A stretch of DNA of 64,000 bases from Pseudomonas pseudonitroreducens (lineage in GTDB: Bacteria; Pseudomonadota; Gammaproteobacteria; Pseudomonadales; Pseudomonadaceae), in NCBI RefSeq assembly GCF_021603645.1, contig NZ_BQHJ01000011.1, positions 124,001 through 188,000 on the forward strand, in the 5' to 3' direction. Below are positions 16,274 to 24,559 of this stretch, piece after piece. How positions within the stretch are numbered: position 1 is the stretch's first letter; each line of letters begins with the position of its first letter. The position numbers were made by a program, and so were the translations under genes. Below the pieces are notes generated by a model. That model saw only the letters and a program-made list of their open reading frames with translations, searched no databases and was not told the DNA's origin.

Positions 16274-16945
16274 ATGCGCGACTACCAGTGGTTGCATGAG
16301 TACTGCCTGAATCGCTTCGGCTCCGTCGAAGCCCTGGAAGCCCGCCTGCCCCAGGCGAAGTCGCCGGCAGAGCTGGAGCAGGTTGGCGATGATCGCTACC
16401 TGTCGCTGATCAGCCTGCGCATCTTCCGCGCGGGCCTCAAGCACAGTCTGGTGGACGCCAAGTGGCCGGCTTTCGAGGAAGTCTTTTTCGGCTTTGATCC
16501 GGAGAAGGTGGTGCTTATGGGCGGCGAACGCCTGGAAAACCTGATGCAGGACGCTCGGCTGATCCGTCACCTGGGTAAGCTCAAGAGCGTGCCGCGCAAT
16601 GCCCAGTTCGTTCTGGATATCGCTCGCGAATATGGCAGTTTCGGCAAGTTGCTGGCGGGCTGGCCGTGCGGCGATATCGTTGGCCTGTGGAAGTTGCTGG
16701 CCAAGCGCGGCAGCCAGTTGGGCGGAATGTCAGCGCCGCGTTTCCTGCGTATGGCTGGCAAGGATACGTTCGTGCTCGGTGATGACGTGGTCGCCGCGCT
16801 CAAGGCTCAGGAAATCGTCGACAAGGCCCCCACCAGCCAGAAAGACCTGGCCTTGGTGCAGGCTGCTTTCAACCAATGGCAGGAACAAAGCGGTCGTCCG
16901 CTGTGCCAGATTTCCATGATGCTGGCGTTCACGGTCAACCACTGA
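16274..16945 (+). CDS. Divergent DNA-3-methyladenine glycosylase I (Tag-like) protein
   Basis: 223 residues. The helix-hairpin-helix glycosylase fold of Tag is recognisable from SLISLRIFRAGLKH ... AFEEVFFGFDPEKV. Tag normally excises 3-methyladenine. Here the Glu that recognises the base in E. coli Tag (Glu38) aligns with Arg49, the following Trp is His, and the N- and C-terminal Cys/His zinc ligands are not evident. Activity or specificity may thus differ. It lies between ttcA and the sirtuin gene, same strand, with short gaps. Confidence 0.75.
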   Translation: MRDYQWLHEYCLNRFGSVEALEARLPQAKSPAELEQVGDDRYLSLISLRIFRAGLKHSLVDAKWPAFEEVFFGFDPEKVVLMGGERLENLMQDARLIRHLGKLKSVPRNAQFVLDIAREYGSFGKLLAGWPCGDIVGLWKLLAKRGSQLGGMSAPRFLRMAGKDTFVLGDDVVAALKAQEIVDKAPTSQKDLALVQAAFNQWQEQSGRPLCQISMMLAFTVNH

Positions 16946-16973
16946 CAAGCGGCTTTGCCGCGGGGGAAGGCGC

Positions 16974-17738
16974 ATGGATACGGCGATCGAGCGCACTGGT
17001 TTGGCGCTGTCTCGTGCAGAACGCATCCTGGTGATCACCGGTGCCGGTCTCTCCGCTGATTCCGGGATGCCGACCTATCGCGGCCTGGGCGGCCTGTACA
17101 ATGGCCGCACGGAGGAAGGTCTGCCCATCGAGGTGGCGATCTCCGGCCCGATGCTGCAGAAGGATCCGGCACTGTGCTGGAAGTACCTGGCGGAACTGGG
17201 CAAGGCCTGCCTGAATGCGCAACCCAATGCCGGCCACGACGCCATTGCCGAGCTGCAACGGCGTAAGCCGGAGTGCTGGGTGCTGACGCAGAACATCGAT
17301 GGCTTCCATCGGCGCGCCGGTTCGCCGCCGGAGCGGCTGATCGAGATCCATGGCGAGCTGGCACCGCTGTATTGCCAGTCGTGCGGGCTTGAAAGCACCG
17401 AGCTGGCCGGGCATCTGGAAGGTCCGTTGCCGCCGAAGTGCTCGCGCTGTGCCGGGGTATTGCGACCGCCGGTGGTGCTGTTCGAGGAGATGCTGCCGGA
17501 GGAGGCGATCGACACGCTCTACGCGCAACTGCGCAAGGGATTCGATGCCGTTCTGCTGGTGGGGACCACTGCGAGCTTCCCCTATATCATCGAGCCGGTG
17601 CTGCGCACGCGGGATGCCGGGGGCTTCACTGCCGAGGTGAATCCGGGGCTGACGGACCTGAGTTCGGTGGTCGGAGAAAGAATGGTGGGTCGAGCCTTAG
17701 ACATTATGCCGCGCCTGCTGAGTCACATTCCTCGATAA
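16974..17738 (+). CDS. Sirtuin-family NAD-dependent protein deacylase
   Basis: 254 residues. Removes acyl groups from lysines using NAD. Rossmann motif GAGLSADSGMPTYRG (about residues 23-37), TQNID near 105, the catalytic His in EIHGEL, and a four-cysteine zinc site (CQSC ... CSRC) are all present, followed by VGTTASFPY and EVNPG. Full length and intact. Its start lies 28 bp after the Tag-like gene, so co-transcription is possible. It differs enough from CobB that I leave the symbol empty. Confidence 0.9.
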   Translation: MDTAIERTGLALSRAERILVITGAGLSADSGMPTYRGLGGLYNGRTEEGLPIEVAISGPMLQKDPALCWKYLAELGKACLNAQPNAGHDAIAELQRRKPECWVLTQNIDGFHRRAGSPPERLIEIHGELAPLYCQSCGLESTELAGHLEGPLPPKCSRCAGVLRPPVVLFEEMLPEEAIDTLYAQLRKGFDAVLLVGTTASFPYIIEPVLRTRDAGGFTAEVNPGLTDLSSVVGERMVGRALDIMPRLLSHIPR

Positions 17739-17813
17739 AAAACTTGCATTAGCCCCATTGAGCGGGCAAATTAGCCCGCTAATAAATGGAGCTAATGAGA
17801 CACGGTCGTGCCC

Positions 17814-18434
17814 ATGCTTAAACGCTTAGCACCCCTCGTGCCCATGAGTTTCGTTCTGCTGCTGGCAGCTTGCGCCAGCCATTCGCCGGAATCGCAGCCG
17901 AACCAGGTCGCTTCAGTGCCTGCCACTCGAGCAGCATTCCAGGTAAATCAGCACAACATAGCGCTGGTGAATGAGTCGCAGGACGAGGGGGCCAAAAACG
18001 ATAACGGCAGTTCGACTGCCCATGTATCCGACATTCTGGACCGCGCGTTCTCGCTGATCGGCACTCCGTACCGCTTTGGCGGAAAATCGGAGCGGACCGG
18101 TTTCGATTGCAGCGGCTTCGTGGGCTACCTGTTCCGCGAAGAGGCGGGCATCAGCCTGCCGCGCTCCACGCGTGAGATGATCAATCTGGACGTCCCGCTG
18201 GTCTCGAAAGAAGACCTGCAGCCGGGCGACCTGATCTTCTTCAACAACCGTGGTCGCGGTCGGGTCAGCCACGCCGGCATCTATATCGGTGACGGCCAGT
18301 TCATCCACTCCGCCAGCCGTCGTGGCGGTGGTGTACGGGTGGACAGCCTGGACGAGAGCTACTGGCGCCTGAGCTATATGGAAGCCAAGCGCGTGCTCGA
18401 ACCTGGCTACGAGTCGAAGACGGCGACGCGTTAA
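17814..18434 (+). CDS. NlpC/P60 peptidoglycan hydrolase lipoprotein (first of a tandem pair)
   Basis: 206 residues. Lipoprotein signal with lipobox LAAC (Cys20), a low-complexity linker, then an NlpC/P60 domain (about 80-195). Catalytic Cys in FDCSGF, His in SHAGIYIG, third residue in FIHSAS. Such enzymes cut the D-Glu/DAP bond in stem peptides, like Spr/MepS. The ATG at 17814 is chosen over GTG at 17808; the ribosome site is weak either way. The next gene encodes a shorter paralogue, so the pair probably arose by duplication. Confidence 0.9.
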   Translation: MLKRLAPLVPMSFVLLLAACASHSPESQPNQVASVPATRAAFQVNQHNIALVNESQDEGAKNDNGSSTAHVSDILDRAFSLIGTPYRFGGKSERTGFDCSGFVGYLFREEAGISLPRSTREMINLDVPLVSKEDLQPGDLIFFNNRGRGRVSHAGIYIGDGQFIHSASRRGGGVRVDSLDESYWRLSYMEAKRVLEPGYESKTATR

Positions 18435-18455
18435 ACTTAAAGTTTTACTTTAAGT
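18435..18455. promoter_or_regulatory. AT-rich perfect palindrome between the two NlpC genes
   Basis: ACTTAAAGT-TTT-ACTTTAAGT, 9-bp arms and a 3-bp centre, starting at the base after the first stop codon. It stands out in GC-rich surroundings. It may be an operator or a weak hairpin; it lacks the GC stem of a terminator. Confidence 0.4.
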
Positions 18456-18514
18456 ATTGCGCTCAAGTCACTGTTGGTACAAAGTGATGGCACTCCTTGA
18501 CGGGATGCCATCAC

Positions 18515-19045
18515 ATGCTCGTTCTTCAGCGCATCATCTTTCTTGCTGTTCTTGCCTCGCTGGCCGCCTGCGCCAGTCGCACCCCGCCGTCGCCGCCACC
18601 CGTGGTGAACGCGCCCGCCGCTCCCGTCTACAACTCCCAGGCTGCTGACGATATCCTGATCCGTGCCATTGGCCTGGTCGGTACGCCCTATCGCTGGGGC
18701 GGCAATACGCCTGATGGCGGGTTCGATTGCAGCGGCCTGATCGGCTACGTCTACCGCGACGCCACCGGCCTGATGTTGCCGCGCTCCACTCGCGAGATGA
18801 TTTCCATGCGCGCGCCCACTGTCGGCCGGGAGTCCCTGCAGAGCGGAGATCTGGTGTTCTTCGCTACCAGCGGTGGACGTGGTGTCAGTCATGCGGGTAT
18901 CTATGTAGGGGAAGGGCGCTTCGTTCACGCGCCCAGAACGGGCGGTACCGTGCGCCTGGACAGCCTCGACAGCGCCTATTGGCAGAAAGCCTTCCTGGAG
19001 GCCAAGCGCGTCCTCGCCGTGCAGAGCCTCGCCCTCCACCCCTGA
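18515..19045 (+). CDS. NlpC/P60 peptidoglycan hydrolase lipoprotein (second of a tandem pair)
   Basis: 176 residues. Lipobox LAAC gives Cys19 as the lipid-anchored residue; a proline-rich spacer (TPPSPPPVV) precedes the NlpC/P60 domain. Cys in FDCSGL, His in SHAGIYVG and FVHAPR form the catalytic set. It shares GTPYR-x-GG, PRSTREMI and YW-x-K/R ... EAKRVL with the upstream paralogue. The ATG at 18515 is preferred to the TTG at 18497 because the signal peptide starts there. Confidence 0.9.
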   Translation: MLVLQRIIFLAVLASLAACASRTPPSPPPVVNAPAAPVYNSQAADDILIRAIGLVGTPYRWGGNTPDGGFDCSGLIGYVYRDATGLMLPRSTREMISMRAPTVGRESLQSGDLVFFATSGGRGVSHAGIYVGEGRFVHAPRTGGTVRLDSLDSAYWQKAFLEAKRVLAVQSLALHP

Positions 19046-19060
19046 TCCTCGGGAGGGCTC

Positions 19061-19723
19061 ATGACTACCCGTACGCTGAATCTCGACGACGCGCTCTATC
19101 AGTACCTGATTGACGTTTCCCTGCGTGATTCCCCGGTCAAGGCACGGTTGCGCGCCGAAACCGCCAGTTTGCCCATGTCCCGCTGGCAGGTTGCTCCGGA
19201 GCAGGGGCAGTTCCTTGCGCTGCTGGTCAAGCTGATGGGCGCGAAACGTATCCTCGAAATCGGCACCTTTACCGGCTACAGCGCCTTGTGCATGGCAGAG
19301 GCTTTGCCTGAGGGTGGCCACATCCTCTGCTGCGACCTGGCAGGCGAATACAACGACATCGCTCGCAGCTACTGGCGCGATGCCGGTGTCGACTCGCGTA
19401 TCGAACTGCGCCTCGGGCCAGCCCTGGCCACGCTGGAAGGCCTGGTGGCTGGCGACCAGCAGGGCAGCTTCGACCTGGTATTCATCGATGCCGACAAGGC
19501 CAACTACGCCGCTTATCTGGAGCATGCCCTGACACTGTTGCGCCAGGGGGGGCTTGTGGTATTCGATAACGTGTTGTGGAGCGGGAGGGTGCTGGAAGCG
19601 AATCCCGCGAGCGCAGATACGCTATCGATCCAGCAGCTAAATAAAGCGCTGAAAGTGGATCGGCGAGTAGACTATTCGTTGGTGCCTATTGGCGATGGCA
19701 TGAGTCTTTGTCGGAAGTGCTGA
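19061..19723 (+). CDS. Class I SAM-dependent O-methyltransferase (CCoAOMT type)
   Basis: 220 residues. SAM motif EIGTFTGYSAL near residue 67, the metal-binding region FIDADKANYAAY near 145, and DNVLWSGRV near 170 are those of the cation-dependent catechol/caffeoyl-CoA O-methyltransferase group. The bacterial substrate is uncertain; small catechols are usual. A GGGAGG ribosome site precedes the ATG, 16 bp after the NlpC gene. It marks the last GC-rich gene before the AT-richer sugar block. Confidence 0.9.
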   Translation: MTTRTLNLDDALYQYLIDVSLRDSPVKARLRAETASLPMSRWQVAPEQGQFLALLVKLMGAKRILEIGTFTGYSALCMAEALPEGGHILCCDLAGEYNDIARSYWRDAGVDSRIELRLGPALATLEGLVAGDQQGSFDLVFIDADKANYAAYLEHALTLLRQGGLVVFDNVLWSGRVLEANPASADTLSIQQLNKALKVDRRVDYSLVPIGDGMSLCRKC

Positions 19724-19878
19724 CATCATGTGTGATGACGTGGAAGGCACGGATTCTCCGAGTCGAATGCGCGATTGCCTACCGAAATTTGGCTTGGTGT
19801 GATAAAAAAGCTGCCCTTAAATGAAGGCCTTAAGGATCTGGCTCCAAGATCCGGGCGGCAGGATGCGGATAGTAAGTA

Positions 19879-20961
19879 ATGAATACAGTACTGGCGTTTG
19901 AAAAGGCCCTGGTCGGTAAGAAGATTCTGGTCACCGGACATACAGGTTTCACTGGGGGATGGGCCTGCTTATGGTTGGGGGCGATCGGTGCTGAAGTAGG
20001 CGGATTTTCGCTTCCCCCTGAAACGACGCCTTCGCTATTTGGCGCAGTCGATGCGGCGGGTTCGGTGACCAGCGTTCTGGGTGATATCACCGACTACGAC
20101 GCGCTGCATAAGGCTGTCGCCGATTTTCAGCCGGATCTCATTCTTCATCTGGCCGCTCAGCCGTTGGTTCGCCGCTCCTATCGAGAGCCCTTGTATACCT
20201 TTCTCGTTAATGCCCAAGGCACGGCAAATGTGCTGGATGTCGCTCGCTCGGTGAAGAGCGTCAAGGGAGTGGTCTGCGTAACGACTGACAAGGTGTACAA
20301 GAATAATGAATGGCCTTGGGCCTATCGTGAGAATGATCCTCTCGGCGGCAAGGACCCCTACAGTGCCTCGAAGGCCGCTGCAGAAATGGTCATTCAGAGT
20401 TTCGCTGCCTCCTATCCGTGGCAGGGCGGGCAAGGGCCGGCAATCGCGGTCGCACGGGGCGGGAATATCATCGGCGGTGGTGATTGGTCCGAGGATCGGC
20501 TAGTCCCTGATTTTGTGCGCGCGGTGATAAATGAATCCCCTATCAGCCTGCGCTATCCCGATGCAACTCGTCCCTGGCAGCACGTTCTCGCGCTGGTACA
20601 TGGGTATTTGATGCTGCTCTCTGGTTTGATTTCCGAAGACCCTTCTCTATATGCCAAGGCTTGGAATCTGGGGCCTCAAGACTTGAAGCAGTATTCTGTT
20701 CGGGATGTGCTCGAAATGCTCAGCAAATATTGGAAGCGGCCTGAGTTGGAATATATGGATCATCCCCTTCCCGAGGCAGGTGCCTTGGCTCTGGATAGCT
20801 CCCTGGCTCGTAATCAGTTGAACTGGGTCCCCGTGTGGAGCACGGAGCAAACGATTCTCCGCACTGCAGAATGGTATCGCGACTACTATGCAAACCCATC
20901 TAATTCCCTCGCCATTACACGCGGGCAAATTGAAGAGTGGCGGTCGGGACTTGCGCAATGA
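19879..20961 (+). CDS. rfbG: CDP-glucose 4,6-dehydratase
   Basis: 360 residues. Converts CDP-glucose to CDP-4-keto-6-deoxyglucose, the branch point to CDP-linked 6-deoxy and 3,6-dideoxy sugars. Extended SDR fold: NAD motif GHTGFTGGW near residue 20, YSASK catalytic pair near 160, and TTDKVY near 136, all typical of RfbG/DdhB. The stop overlaps the next ATG by four bases (ATGA). It is the first gene of an AT-richer block; 155 bp of low-GC DNA precede it. The matching cytidylyltransferase is three genes downstream. Confidence 0.93.
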   Translation: MNTVLAFEKALVGKKILVTGHTGFTGGWACLWLGAIGAEVGGFSLPPETTPSLFGAVDAAGSVTSVLGDITDYDALHKAVADFQPDLILHLAAQPLVRRSYREPLYTFLVNAQGTANVLDVARSVKSVKGVVCVTTDKVYKNNEWPWAYRENDPLGGKDPYSASKAAAEMVIQSFAASYPWQGGQGPAIAVARGGNIIGGGDWSEDRLVPDFVRAVINESPISLRYPDATRPWQHVLALVHGYLMLLSGLISEDPSLYAKAWNLGPQDLKQYSVRDVLEMLSKYWKRPELEYMDHPLPEAGALALDSSLARNQLNWVPVWSTEQTILRTAEWYRDYYANPSNSLAITRGQIEEWRSGLAQ

Positions 20962-21779
20962 TTTGCGTAATTGGGGCTCGCGGCCGGCTGGGAGCAGCGC
21001 TATCTGCTGCAATACCTGACGACCGGATCGTGGCACCAAACCGTGAGGTTTATGCCGATTGGGGCGCACCTGACGGCGTAGCTCAGGTCTATCAGTTTCT
21101 TCAGCGTTCCAAGGGTGTAAAGCATATCTATGTCGCTTCGGGCATATTGGATCCGCGTGTAGCGGACGAGCACCATCTGCATGTCAACTATTGTTTGCCG
21201 AAGAACATTATTCTTGCTGCGGAGCGCTACGGCTGCAGAGTCACGACTATCGGTACGGTCATGGAGCGGTTCGAAGGTGCCGATAACGCCTACGTACGAA
21301 GCAAGCGACTCATCGGTGACTTCGTGCAGGATCGAGCGCGTCAAGGGGGGGCCGTAGCCCACGTTCAGGTCCACACCTTGTTCGGAGTGGGCACCCCGAG
21401 TCCTTTTATGTTCTTGGGGCAGATGCGGGCGGCAATTGTGCGAAATGAAAAGTTTTCCATGAGCGCAGGGACACAGCTGCGCGAGTATCACCATGTGCTG
21501 GATGATGTAACGGCGCTGCTTCATCTTGGACGGATGAATGTCACGGGTACAATTGCTTTGAGTCATGGCGATCCAGTGCGCCTGGTCGACTTGGCAAAAT
21601 ATGTATTCAACTCCCTCGGCAAAGAAGAACTTCTTAGCGTGGGCGAGCTTTCGTCTGCTCCTGGTGAGAACTTTGAGAAGTTCTTCCAGCGCCCCAATCC
21701 GCTCCTCGAAATGGAATTCAGAGAAACTCTTCCGGCGGTTGCCGGATATATGATGGAAAGCCTGCGGAACGTACTGTGA
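20958..21779 (+). CDS. SDR-family nucleotide-sugar reductase/epimerase (probable CDP-4-keto-6-deoxyhexose 4-reductase)
   Basis: 273 residues. Rossmann motif GARGRLGAAL at the N-terminus and a YVRSK pair (Tyr-x3-Lys) mark an extended SDR of RmlD-like size. Coupled by ATGA to rfbG, so it most likely acts on CDP-4-keto-6-deoxyglucose. With no E1 dehydrase gene nearby, simple 4-ketoreduction to a CDP-6-deoxyhexose is the best guess; the stereochemistry cannot be read. Chosen start ATG 20958, not the upstream GTG 20937. Its stop overlaps the next start. Confidence 0.72.
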   Translation: MICVIGARGRLGAALSAAIPDDRIVAPNREVYADWGAPDGVAQVYQFLQRSKGVKHIYVASGILDPRVADEHHLHVNYCLPKNIILAAERYGCRVTTIGTVMERFEGADNAYVRSKRLIGDFVQDRARQGGAVAHVQVHTLFGVGTPSPFMFLGQMRAAIVRNEKFSMSAGTQLREYHHVLDDVTALLHLGRMNVTGTIALSHGDPVRLVDLAKYVFNSLGKEELLSVGELSSAPGENFEKFFQRPNPLLEMEFRETLPAVAGYMMESLRNVL

Positions 21780-22750
21780 GTTTGGATCTAATGAATAAGA
21801 AGCCGTTGATCTCCATTACAATTCCTGTTCTGAATGAAGAGGGGAATCTTCAGGCGCTTTATGCGCGCCTGACGGCCCTGGCTGAAAAGATGCGGGAAAA
21901 GTGTGATCTTGAATTCGTATTTTCCGACAATCACTCCGATGATAATACTTGGAATATCCTTTCGGAAATTTCCCGCCTTGATAAGCGGGTAAAGGCTATC
22001 CGGTTTTCGAAGAATGTTGGATTCCAAAGATCCATTATCGCCAACTATATGCATACCAGCGGCGATGCGGTTATGCAAATTGATGCTGATCTCCAAGATC
22101 CACCTGAGATGCTTGAGCAGTTTTTCGATCTGTGGCAGCAAGGTTATGAAGTCGTATATGGCGTACGCAAAAAGCGACAAGAAGGCTCATTACTCAATTG
22201 GTTCCGACGCTTCGGTTACTGGGTAATAGATAAAGTCAGCGAGCACCCGATTCCGCGAGATGTAGGTGATTTTCGTTTGGTTGACCGCAAGGTAATCAAC
22301 GCCCTGCTGAAGATGAAGACCTCAAACCCATACCTGAGGGGCATGATTGCAGGTCTCGGATTTCGACAGACGGGGATCGACTATAGTCGCGACGCCCGAG
22401 TGGCAGGGGAGAGTAAATTCAATGTCTCTCGATTGATTCGTCTTGGCTTGACGGCAGTCTTCAATCACTCCGTAGTACCGTTGCGGGCGGCTTCGTTCAT
22501 CGGTGGTATCATTCTCGGGGCAAGCCTCGTGGGGGCGCTCTACTACTTTATTCTGCGGTTATTCCACCCAGAATTGCCGCAGGGTATGGCGAGCATTCAT
22601 ATTCTTGTGCTTTTTGGTATTGGCCTGAACTCCTTTTTGTTAGGGATCATCGGCGAGTATCTTCTTAGAATCTACCTTGTACTCAGGGAAGAGCCTGTTG
22701 CTATTGTCGGTCAGGTTCTTAATTTTGAACCTACTCAGATAAAATTATAG
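21776..22750 (+). CDS. GT2 polyprenyl-phosphate glycosyltransferase (GtrB/ArnC/DPM1-like)
   Basis: 324 residues. Cytoplasmic GT-A domain (ISITIPVLNEEGNL, then DADLQDPPE as the metal-binding DxD region) followed by two C-terminal membrane helices (about 230-310), the layout of GtrB and ArnC. These move a sugar from a nucleotide donor to undecaprenyl phosphate on the inner face. The donor here is presumably the CDP-sugar of the block. GTG 21776 overlaps the previous stop (GTGA); ATG 21791 is an alternative start. Confidence 0.88.
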   Translation: MSLDLMNKKPLISITIPVLNEEGNLQALYARLTALAEKMREKCDLEFVFSDNHSDDNTWNILSEISRLDKRVKAIRFSKNVGFQRSIIANYMHTSGDAVMQIDADLQDPPEMLEQFFDLWQQGYEVVYGVRKKRQEGSLLNWFRRFGYWVIDKVSEHPIPRDVGDFRLVDRKVINALLKMKTSNPYLRGMIAGLGFRQTGIDYSRDARVAGESKFNVSRLIRLGLTAVFNHSVVPLRAASFIGGIILGASLVGALYYFILRLFHPELPQGMASIHILVLFGIGLNSFLLGIIGEYLLRIYLVLREEPVAIVGQVLNFEPTQIKL

Positions 22751-22758
22751 GAGTTTTT

Positions 22759-23532
22759 ATGAAGGCGGTAATTTTGGCAGGTGGTTTGGGGACGCGCATA
22801 GCCGAGGAGTCGGACACCAAGCCAAAACCGATGGTTGAAATCGGTGGGAAACCGCTGCTTTGGCATATCATGAAGATCTACTCCGCTCATGGGATTAATG
22901 ACTTTGTGGTTTGTCTGGGTTATAAGGGTTACGTAATTAAAGAGTTTTTCTTTAACTACTATCGTCATATGTCAGATATGGTTGTCGATCTGGGGACTGG
23001 TGAGCACACTATTCTCAATAGCCAGGCAGAGAACTGGCGAATTACTCTAGTGGATACCGGCGCAGAGACCATGACGGGGGGGCGACTGAAAAGAGTTTCA
23101 CCTTATCTTGGGGATGAAACATTCTGCCTGACATACGGTGACGGTCTTTCCAATATTAATATTTCTAAAGAGCTTGAGTTCCACCGGTCGCATGGCAAGT
23201 TAGCGACAGTAGCCGCCGTTCAGCCGCCGGGGCGATTCGGAGTGCTGAATATCCAGAAGGACCAGCAAGTCACGAGTTTTGAAGAAAAACCCAGTGACGA
23301 GATTGGCTGGATCAATGGCGGCTTCTTTGTGCTTGAGCCAAAAGTCATCGACTACATTGAGGATGATGCGACCTCATGGGAGCGGGCTCCGTTAGCTAAT
23401 CTGGCAAAAGACAACGAATTGATGGCATTCCATCACAGTGGATTTTGGCAGCCATGTGACACCCTGCGAGATAAGCGTGAGCTTGAGTCACTATGGATTG
23501 CTGGTGGCGCACCTTGGCGAAATTGGGATTAA
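22759..23532 (+). CDS. rfbF: Glucose-1-phosphate cytidylyltransferase
   Basis: 257 residues. Makes CDP-glucose from glucose-1-phosphate and CTP, the first step of CDP-sugar synthesis. Nucleotidyltransferase motif GGLGTR at residues 8-13 and KPKPMVEIGGKP behind it, then the family-typical YGDGLSNINI and the C-terminal FWQPCDTLRDK. Ribosome site TAGGAG lies eight bases before the ATG. Position after the GT2 gene instead of next to rfbG is unusual. One base separates its stop from the next ATG. Confidence 0.95.
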   Translation: MKAVILAGGLGTRIAEESDTKPKPMVEIGGKPLLWHIMKIYSAHGINDFVVCLGYKGYVIKEFFFNYYRHMSDMVVDLGTGEHTILNSQAENWRITLVDTGAETMTGGRLKRVSPYLGDETFCLTYGDGLSNINISKELEFHRSHGKLATVAAVQPPGRFGVLNIQKDQQVTSFEEKPSDEIGWINGGFFVLEPKVIDYIEDDATSWERAPLANLAKDNELMAFHHSGFWQPCDTLRDKRELESLWIAGGAPWRNWD

Positions 23533-23533
23533 A

Positions 23534-24538
23534 ATGTCGCCGCTGCCTAATCAAAAGCGTTCTAAATGGCTGAAAGTTATCCTCGGGGTAGGCATTAGTG
23601 TTGCCTGCCTCGCGGTAATAGCCTCGAAAGTTGATATCGACGAGCTTATCCAGGCATTTACGCACTTCAAGTGGCCTTACTTGCTTTCCGGAGTGGCCTG
23701 CTTGGTGGTCGGTTACGCCTTCCGTGTTTTGCGCTGGGTATTGATTCTCCGAGCGACCGGTGCGGCCGTCAGTTTCAAGGGCTGTCTTGCTCCTTTCTTG
23801 GGAGCTATCGCGCTGAATAATGTCCTTCCATTTCGCATGGGGGATGTGGTGCGGGCGCTGGTTTTTCCCGTATCAATGGGGATTCGGAAAACCGTCGCGG
23901 CTACTAGTCTGGTGGTTGAGCGACTGATTGATCTGCTGACATTGTTGGTTTGTCTGGTGGCCGGCCTTTATGCCATTCGCTCATTGGAGATTCCAGTAGC
24001 GATCAAGGACTCGGCAGTAACGCTTGCGGTATTGGGTGGCGGAGCCTTTGTTGCCGGCGTTTTGCTAAGTGGCACACTGTCTCGTTATGCCAAGAGCTAC
24101 TCGACTCGAGTAAGCAATGCGAAATTCCACAAACTGCTGCTGGTGATCGCCGAGTTGCTGGAAAGCTTCGAGCAGATGTCACGGCCAAAGGTTACGGCTT
24201 CGTTGCTGTTGGTATCGGTCTTCGTTTGGATCGCAGAGTCGGGCCTCTTCTACTTCGTATTGCTGGGCTTTGGCTTTCAAGCTGGCATGCTCACCGCCTT
24301 GCTCGTCATGTCTCTGGCCACGCTCTCGACTCTGGTGCCTTCCTCCCCAGGCTACGTCGGCCCATTTCACTTGGCGGCGTTCACTGCCATATCTCTTGTG
24401 GGAGGAGATACTGCGTTGGCAGGCAGCTACGCGATTCTGGTTCACCTGGCTTTGTGGGTGAGTACCACTGCGGCTGGAGCGGTGGCGATTGCTTTGCGCC
24501 CTGACCTTTTCCGCATGGCTCGCACTGCTTCACTCTAA
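23534..24538 (+). CDS. YbhN/AglD-type membrane protein (LPG synthase TM domain, possible flippase)
   Basis: 334 residues with about eight membrane helices. The motif sequence LNNVLPFRMGDVVRAL and VERLIDL, then PSSPGYVGPFHLAA, is that of the flippase-like LPG_synthase_TM (UPF0104) family. It lacks the soluble aminoacyl-transferase half of MprF. In haloarchaeal AglD a similar membrane region follows a GT2 domain on one chain, linking the family to polyprenyl-sugar handling. Here the GT2 gene is two genes upstream. A role in moving the lipid-linked sugar across the membrane is inference. Confidence 0.8.
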   Translation: MSPLPNQKRSKWLKVILGVGISVACLAVIASKVDIDELIQAFTHFKWPYLLSGVACLVVGYAFRVLRWVLILRATGAAVSFKGCLAPFLGAIALNNVLPFRMGDVVRALVFPVSMGIRKTVAATSLVVERLIDLLTLLVCLVAGLYAIRSLEIPVAIKDSAVTLAVLGGGAFVAGVLLSGTLSRYAKSYSTRVSNAKFHKLLLVIAELLESFEQMSRPKVTASLLLVSVFVWIAESGLFYFVLLGFGFQAGMLTALLVMSLATLSTLVPSSPGYVGPFHLAAFTAISLVGGDTALAGSYAILVHLALWVSTTAAGAVAIALRPDLFRMARTASL

Positions 24539-24559
24539 TTTGGTTTCCGAGATACTCCA

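Noticed and set aside
17761-17780. AGCGGGC / GCCCGCT hairpin after the sirtuin gene
   Set aside because: Short stem with no T-run after it; not enough for a terminator call.
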